The notes beneath the pieces were generated by a model. That model ran no database searches. It was not told where the DNA came from and saw nothing but the letters and a program-made list of their open reading frames with translations. DNA of 13,068 nucleotides. Origin: Chrysochromulina tobinii. Lineage: Eukaryota; Haptophyta; Prymnesiales; Chrysochromulinaceae. Position 1 is the first letter of the stretch; every line of letters begins with the position of its first letter. The stretch lies in contig JWZX01001613.1 of the NCBI GenBank assembly GCA_001275005.1, positions 1 through 13,068 of the forward strand, in the 5' to 3' direction. Shown in pieces: positions 8,601 through 13,068 of this stretch. A program made the translations under genes and the position numbers.

Positions 8601-11388
8601 CGAGGTAACACGAGGACGATTCGGAATTGGATCCGCCATCGTCGCAAACCCCATCGGAGGAAGACGTGCACGTCTCCGTGCAGGTGCTGCTGCTGTTGGG
8701 GAGCGCGATGCTCGTCGGGAAGCTGTCGGCGGCGAGCGCATTGAGCAGCACGCTGGGACTGGAATAGTCCCCAGACAGCACGTCCAAGTCGCCATCGCCG
8801 TCGACGTCCGCCGCCACGATCGAGTTCGCGCTGCCCGAGTTCGCGCTGCCGGGCAGCGTGATGCTCGTCGGAAAGGTACCGCCGCCCGCGTTGAGCAGCA
8901 CGCTGTTTGGCCTGCCCCCAAGCAGCACGTCCAGGTCGCCGTCGCCGTCGACGTCCGCCGCCGCGATCGAGAACGTGTTTTCGCCGCCGGGCAGCGCGAT
9001 GCTCGTCGGGAAGGTGCCGCCGCCTGCGTTGTGCAGCACTCGGCTGGGACTGTTAAAGTTCCCAAGCAGCACGTCAACGTCGCCATCGCCGTCGACATCC
9101 GCCGCCGCGATCGAGTACGTGAACGCGCTGCCGCCGGGGAGCGCGATGCTCGTCGGGAAGGTGCCGCCGCCCGCATTGAGCAGCACTCGGCTGGGACTGT
9201 TATGGTTCCCAAGCAGCACGTCCAGGTCGCCGTCGCCGTCGACGTCCGCCGCCGCGATCGAGTACGTGAACGCGCTGCCGCCGGGCAGCTCGATGCTCAT
9301 CGGGAAGGTGCCGCCGCCCGCGTTGAGCAGCACTTGGCTGGGACCGTCAGAGTTCCCAAGCAGCACGTCCAGATCGCCATCGCCGTTGACGTCCGCCGCC
9401 GCGATCGAATACGTGCGAGATCGAGGGCCGCAGTCGGTGCAGTCGGTGCCGAGGTAACACGAGGACGATTCGGAATTGGATCCGCCATCGTCGCAAACCC
9501 CATCGGAGGAAGACGTGCACGTCTCCGTGCAGGTGCTGCTGCTGTTGGGGAGCGCGATGCTCGTCGGGAAGCTGTCGGCGGCGAGCGCATTGAGCAGCAC
9601 GCTGGGACTGGAATAGTCCCCAGACAGCACGTCCAAGTCGCCATCGCCGTCGACGTCCGCCGCCACGATCGAGTTCGCGCTGCCCGAGTTCGCGCTGCCG
9701 GGCAGCGTGATGCTCGTCGGAAAGGTACCGCCGCCCGCGTTGAGCAGCACGCTGTTTGGCCTGCCCCCAAGCAGCACGTCCAGGTCGCCGTCGCCGTCGA
9801 CGTCCGCCGCCGCGATCGAGAACGTGTTTTCGCCGCCGGGCAGCGCGATGCTCGTCGGGAAGGTGCCGCCGCCTGCGTTGTGCAGCACTCGGCTGGGACT
9901 GTTAAAGTTCCCAAGCAGCACGTCAACGTCGCCATCGCCGTCGACATCCGCCGCCGCGATCGAGTACGTGAACGCGCTGCCGCCGGGGAGCGCGATGCTC
10001 GTCGGGAAGGTGCCGCCGCCCGCATTGAGCAGCACTCGGCTGGGACTGTTATGGTTCCCAAGCAGCACGTCCAGGTCGCCGTCGCCGTCGACGTCCGCCG
10101 CCGCGATCGAGTACGTGAACGCGCTGCCGCCGGGCAGCTCGATGCTCATCGGGAAGGTGCCGCCGCCCGCGTTGAGCAGCGCGCGGCTGGGACTGTCATA
10201 GTTCCCAAGCAGCACGTCGAGGTCGCCGTCGCCGTCGACGTCCGCCGCCGCGATCGAGAGGGTGCCCGCGCTGCCGCCGGACAGCTCGATGCTCGTCGGG
10301 AAGGTGCCGTCGCCCGCGTTGAGCAGCACGCGGCTGGGACTGTTATAGTTCCCAAGCAGCACGTCGAGGTCGCCGTCGCCGTCGACGTCCGCCGCCGCGA
10401 TCGAGAGGGTGCCCGCGCTGCCGCCGGACAGGTCGACGCTCGTCGGGAAGGTGCCGTCGCCCGCGTTGAACAGCACGCGGCTGGGACTGTCCTCGTTCCC
10501 AAGCAGCACGTCGAGGTCGCCGTCGCCGTCGACGTCCGCCGCCGCGATTGAGCGCGTGGACGCGCCGCCGCCGGGCAGCTCGATGCTCGTCGGGAAGGTG
10601 CCGCCGCCCGCGTTGAGCAGCACGCGGCTGGGACTGGTATAGTTCCCAAGCAGCACGTCGAGGTCACCGTCGCCGTCGACGTCCGCCGCCGCGATCGAGT
10701 ACGTGTCCGCGCTGCCGCCGGGCAGCTCGATGCTCGTCGGGAAGGTGCCGCCGCCCGCGTTGAGCAGCACGCGGCTGGGTCTGCCAGAGCTCCCAAGCAG
10801 CACGTCGAGGTCGCCGTCGCCGTCGACGTCCGCCGCCGCGATCGAGCGCGTGTACGCGCTGCCGCCGGGCAGCTCGATACTCGTCGGGAAGGTGCCGCCG
10901 CCCGCGTTGAGCAGCACTCGGCTGGGTCTGCCAGAGCTCCCAAGCAGCACGTCGAGGTCGCCGTCGCCGTCGACGTCCGCCGCCGCGATCGAGTACGTGT
11001 CCGCGCTGCCGCCGGGCAAGACGGAGCTGCGAAACTGGATCACGACCTCAGTGCTGCCCAGTAGCTCTCCTTCCGTCCTCGCCATTGGCTTGGGCAGGCG
11101 CAGGCATCCGGTCTCGTTGCTCAAGTGGCACGCCGGCGGCAAGAGCGCAGCTCTGACTCCTGGTGCGGGCTTCGTCCGGGCGGGCCTGGGCATGGCGACG
11201 CAGTCCACTCGCCCTGGTGCCGAGCAGTTGGGCGGTGCGGATGCCGTCGGGCGGCCGCCAGGCTGGAAGTCGTGCGCATAGTCCCGCGGGGGAGGGTACC
11301 GCCGGCGTACGGTCACGTTCCGTGCCTCAAGACCCCAGCCAGGCTGAGCCGGTCTGGGCGGCTGAGCTGGTGGCGGCGGCGGTGGTGA

Positions 11389-11448
<60 letters not shown>

Positions 11449-12534
11449 CTGTCGTGGCGGCAGCGGCGGTTGCGAAGGAGGAGGCTTGTATGGCGGCGGC
11501 GGTTGCGGCGGTTGCGGCGGCGGCGGCAGCGGCGGTGACGGCGGTGACGGCGGTGACGACGGCTGTCGCGATGACAGCAGTGGTGATGGCGGCGAGGGCG
11601 GCGAGGGCGGCAGTGAAGGCAAAGGTGGCTGCGGCAGCAGTGCCATGGTCTGCGCGCTGGCGAAGCCCACCACCAGGGTGATGAAGAGCACGCCGACGAG
11701 CCGAGGCGCGGACCCAAAGCGGCCCGCAGAGCCGCGCCAAGCAGAGGGTCGGCACGTGGGAGAGGCTGCGCTGAGGGCCCGACGACGGCCCTCGGGCGGC
11801 GGCGGCCCCGGGATGGAGGCGAGGGCCGAGGCGCCAAGGTGCTCCGCAAAGGCCTGGACGGCCCCGTACAGTACCGCGCAGAGCAGACCGAGCACTGCCA
11901 GCATGCTGGGAAGAGGAGGCGGGGCCGTCGTGGACGAGCGCGCCTGCGGCATGGAATCCGAAACAATCTCGTGCGCCGCCTCCGCGACGTCGATGGTCTT
12001 CTTTGCCTTCAAGGCATCGGTCTCAGGCAGCCCGCCCAGATAGCTGATGATCGAGATCATCAGCGTCGTCTGGATGTCATCGAGCGTCGGGTCCATCTTC
12101 GCGCCCGTCGACGTCATGTTGAAGAGCGACTTGGCCGCGACGCGCGCCTTGAGGGTCTCGAGAGAGCCGCGCGTGCAGGCTTGCGCCGCGTCGAACGTCG
12201 TCGTGGAGAAGGTGTCGACGAGCTGGGCGATCTCGGCAGCCACTTGCACATTCATCGGCCCTTTGGTCAGAGAAGAGCCGTGGGAAGAGACCCCGTTGAC
12301 AGTGATGAAATCGCAGCCGTCCTCGGTGGCAAACTCGGTGGAGGCAAACTCGGTGGCGCAGTCACAATCCGAGGCATACCCAGGAGCACCGATGCACGTG
12401 TTCGCGAACTGCTGCGCATCGGCGAAGCTCACCATCAAGAGGAGGAAGATGCGGGCGAGCCGAGGCGCGGCCCCGAAGCGGACCACCGAGCTGCGCCAAG
12501 CAGAGTCATGATCTGGCGTGGTGAAGCTCACCAT
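2652..12534 (-). CDS. Giant secreted/membrane protein: Pro-rich stalk, 22 VCBS repeats, ephrin-receptor-like Cys-rich repeats, polytopic C-terminus (frameshifted)
   Basis: About 3,293 codons, open from the first in-frame ATG (12534; upstream stop at 12702) to 3388, then continuing one base out of frame to the stop at 2652. Approximate order: signal peptide 1-40 ending FADA; unknown Cys-containing domain 41-200; hydrophobic helix 209-230; second leader-like segment 278-295; Ser-Pro-Pro-rich stalk 299-399; 22 VCBS/FG-GAP units 509-1735 with DVDGDGDLDVLLGN loops and four Cys-rich inserts; GCC2/GCC3 ephrin-receptor-like CxxC repeats 1739-2305; SEA-like region ending in RRLQ, 2332-2399; more Cys-rich sequence 2465-2715; membrane helix 2725-2750; then helices near 2827-2849, 2884-2909, 2920-2944, 2970-2997 and, after the frameshift, about 3085-3122 (two), 3130-3152 and 3153-3177; Ser/Ala-rich tail. 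This layout is that of algal and oomycete receptor-like proteins whose C-terminal half resembles TRP-type polytopic modules. Likely a surface adhesion or sensing protein; ligand unknown. A pseudogene is possible if the frameshift is real. Confidence 0.8.
2655..2752 (-). repeat. 39-bp in-frame tandem repeat at the C-terminus
   Basis: About 2.3 copies of a 39-bp unit (13 codons) with equivalent points at 2661, 2700 and 2739. On the minus strand it encodes repeats of the type PPLSTGRA-x-(S/T)FR at the end of the giant protein. The repeat is in frame and stops just before TGA 2652-2654, which argues that this tail is translated. It is low-complexity and probably cytosolic. Confidence 0.85.
2800..2834 (-). 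repeat. Trinucleotide repeat (Ser/Ala run)
   Basis: On the plus strand (cgg)n runs into (gag)n. On the minus strand this encodes a run of seven Ser followed by six Ala in the C-terminal tail. Such a run is prone to slippage and likely length-polymorphic. Confidence 0.9.
2918..2989 (-). repeat. Perfect 23-bp inverted repeat with 26-bp loop (MITE-like element)
   Basis: Arms 2918-2940 and 2967-2989 are perfect reverse complements separated by 2941-2966. Both outer ends carry the palindrome gtac (2919-2922 and 2985-2988). Treating gtac as a target duplication leaves a 62-bp element (2923-2984) with 18-bp terminal inverted repeats, ctgcgtcgcttcaccgag on the minus strand. It lies inside the coding frame just after the last membrane helix. 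Confidence 0.93.
2923..2988 (-). other. Candidate GT-AG intron (66 nt) formed by the inverted-repeat element
   Basis: On the minus strand the segment starts GTACCTG, with the GT supplied by one gtac copy, and ends CGACGCAG, supplied by the end of the second inverted arm. A branch-like TTAAC lies in the loop, roughly 35 nt from the 3' end. Excision joins LLK to YSMRQAEA and restores the sequence expected before insertion. The length is a multiple of three and has no stop, so retention would add 22 residues (a basic, Gly/Arg-rich peptide) without breaking the frame. Both spliced and retained forms are therefore possible; only transcripts can decide. Confidence 0.5.
3440..3475 (-). other. One-base frameshift in the giant gene
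   Basis: The frame read from 12534 gives sensible sequence to about LAKLEADAAATP (near 3445) and then ends at 3385-3387 after a nonsense tail. Membrane-domain coding resumes one base along with HAEKDAMVRK and runs to 2652. No GT-AG or GC-AG pair of plausible size lies between. Removing one base of the GGGG run at 3443-3446 (CCCC on the coding strand) would join the frames, so a homopolymer sequencing error or a true inactivating insertion are the simplest explanations. Confidence 0.75.
5760..6525 (-). repeat. 264-bp tandem repeat encoding 88-residue Cys-rich units
   Basis: Nearly three copies with a 264-bp period; the same point recurs at 5948, 6212 and 6476. Each unit encodes a pair of ephrin-receptor-like modules of the type CPVGTSCSVGSA...PCAPGTYNN...C-x2-C-A-x-GSFQ...CTPGYYCAEGAA...PCPGG. 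The copies differ by scattered substitutions, and the unit nearest the C-terminus is the most diverged at its end. The period is in frame, consistent with unequal crossing-over within the extracellular region. Confidence 0.9.
8569..9331 (-). repeat. 763-bp segmental duplication, copy 1
   Basis: This block and 9418-10180 are offset by 849 bp (283 codons, in frame) and showed no mismatch when compared base by base. It contains a Cys-rich insert and most of five VCBS units. Between the copies lie only 86 bp of diverged repeat sequence. Confidence 0.92.
9418..10180 (-). repeat. 763-bp segmental duplication, copy 2
   Basis: Partner of 8569-9331. Just outside the block the two regions diverge to ordinary unit-to-unit similarity (actt versus gcgc after the shared gttgagcagc). 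This marks clear duplication or conversion boundaries. Confidence 0.92.
11384..11446 (-). repeat. 9-bp minisatellite encoding (Ser-Pro-Pro)7
   Basis: Seven exact copies of ggtgacggc on the plus strand. On the coding strand they give seven SPP triplets in a longer Pro-rich stalk (about 11340-11640) that also has PPPP and QPP runs. SPP runs are typical of hydroxyproline-rich wall or matrix glycoproteins of algae, so O-glycosylation of this stalk is likely. Confidence 0.95.
11658..11746 (-). repeat. Duplicated leader segment, copy A (internal)
   Basis: Clearly related in DNA and protein to 12421-12505. It encodes AWRGSAGRFGSAPRL followed by a hydrophobic stretch ending GFASAQ, which looks like a second signal peptide but sits about 280 residues inside the protein, just before the Pro-rich stalk. 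It could be a second membrane anchor or the leader of an alternative, shorter product. Confidence 0.85.
12421..12505 (-). repeat. Duplicated leader segment, copy B (N-terminal signal peptide)
   Basis: Encodes AWRSSVVRFGAAPRL followed by IFLLLMVSFADAQ, the probable signal peptide with cleavage after ADA. Alignment with copy A needs one 3-bp gap. Confidence 0.85.
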
Positions 12535-12557
12535 CAGGGCGACGAAGAGGTTGCGGA
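12520..12557 (-). repeat. Partial leader segment, copy C
   Basis: A third, shorter relative of the leader, encoding VRNLFVALMVSF. Its Met codon (12532-12534) is the first ATG in the frame of the giant gene and is used here as the start. Confidence 0.65.
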
Positions 12558-13068
12558 CCCACGGGGGGGTGAGGGGCGCAGTGCAGTGCAGCAGCACGAC
12601 GGCGTTACTGGACAATTTTTGCCCGCGTCTAAACTTTTTCCATCGAAGTTCGTTTTTTTTCCAACTATAGTTCCGACCCGAACAGTTAAGGTAGTCCGCT
12701 CAAGGTGTACATGGGGCAAAAACTGATCTCCAAAACCACTGAAGGGATTTGAACGAAACTCAAGCCAGAGGTGTCCCTCGCACACCCATTGAGTTATCTA
12801 GCTCAAAACTTTAAGATTCGAACGTGGAAATCCCATACTCTAGTTCACAAACCAGCCCAAAACCCTAATTTCGCCTAAAAAAGCAAGCGCGGGAAGTGCC
12901 CCCTGAGGGACTCGAACCAGCTTATTTTCACTGTTTGGCTCCACCGTTGTCTATTCTTTCCCCATCCTCCCCCGCCCCGGCTATGGGGTACCACGCGAAA
13001 AATGATACAAGTGTTGCTAAATCCATGACTCAAGACTGAAGAGTCGGCCAAATCGTGACTCAGGACTT
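12535..13068. other. Upstream region of the giant gene; tRNA B-box-like motifs, no gene supported
   Basis: AT-richer than the coding regions and without a credible open frame, so it probably holds the promoter and 5' UTR of the minus-strand gene. A 4-codon upstream frame (ATG at 12643 to TAG at 12629) lies just ahead of the start. On the minus strand three matches to the RNA polymerase III B box (GWTCRANNC) occur at 12746-12754, 12815-12823 and 12909-12917. The first has an A-box-like TAACTCAATGGG 30 nt upstream (12785-12796). T-stems do not pair properly, so no intact tRNA is called. The last 45 bases carry two copies of tgactca(a/g)gact. Confidence 0.5.

Larger units (their letters stand above)
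7330..11020 (-). repeat. Array of 22 VCBS/FG-GAP coding units
   Basis: Twenty-two units of about 144-150 bp were counted by their loop segment. Typical order within a unit is SIAAADVDGDGDLDVLLGN, a variable hexapeptide, PSRVLLNAGGGTF, PTSIELPGGSA. The DxDGDGDxD loop is the calcium-binding loop of integrin-alpha-type beta-propeller blades, so the array could fold into about three propellers. Units are extremely alike even at silent positions. Four Cys-rich inserts lie after units 10, 15, 17 and 19. Confidence 0.93.

Noticed and set aside
9031-10551. 506-codon open frame on the plus strand across the VCBS array
   Set aside because: It is the antisense shadow of a highly periodic, GC-rich coding repeat; its translation is a repeat of Arg/Ala/Val-rich sequence with no fold signature.
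12535-12615. Extension of the giant gene to a TTG at 12615
   Set aside because: The frame is open there, but there is no ATG upstream of 12534 before the stop at 12702, and a TTG start is unlikely in a nuclear eukaryotic gene.
12746-12797. Intact tRNA gene on the minus strand
   Set aside because: A- and B-box-like strings are present, but the T-stem, anticodon stem and acceptor do not pair.
12860-12880. Telomere-like aaccctaa
   Set aside because: Only a single unit is present, with no tandem array.

Overview
The window looks like nuclear DNA of a GC-rich marine microalga, most likely haptophyte-like; a pelagophyte or dinoflagellate relative cannot be excluded. The reasons are eukaryotic EF-hand and signal-peptide proteins, a (Ser-Pro-Pro)n wall-type segment, VCBS/FG-GAP repeats joined to ephrin-receptor-like Cys-rich repeats and a polytopic C-terminus, no prokaryotic operon layout, and short candidate introns. 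No taxon is proven by sequence alone.

Layout: 1-240 holds no gene I can support. 241-2094 (+) is an EF-hand protein gene whose frame is broken by a 90-bp stop-containing insert. The insert has GC...AG ends inside a 19-bp direct repeat and is filled with an 11-bp minisatellite; removing it gives one 587-residue protein with about six EF-hands. 2095-2651 is a convergent intergenic stretch. 2652-12534 (-) is one giant gene of about 3,290 codons: signal peptide, small Cys-containing domain, hydrophobic segment, a second leader-like segment, a Pro-rich stalk, 22 VCBS (DxDGDGDxD) units with four short Cys-rich inserts, a long GCC2/GCC3 ephrin-receptor-like Cys-rich region, a SEA-like region, a second Cys-rich block, and about eight membrane helices. 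A one-base frameshift near 3445 breaks it before the last helices. 12535-13068 is AT-richer upstream sequence with three tRNA B-box-like motifs.

The two genes are convergent. Both have calcium-binding sequence signatures, the small one presumably intracellular and the large one mostly extracellular, but a functional link is only inference.

The most unusual structure is two candidate newly gained introns made by different routes. One is the direct-repeat GC-AG insert in the EF-hand gene. The other is a 66-nt GT-AG insert near the 3' end of the giant gene, formed by a perfect inverted repeat flanked by GTAC duplications, as expected of a tiny MITE-like introner. The VCBS array also holds two copies of a 763-bp segment that I read as identical, showing very recent in-frame expansion (or an assembly artefact).
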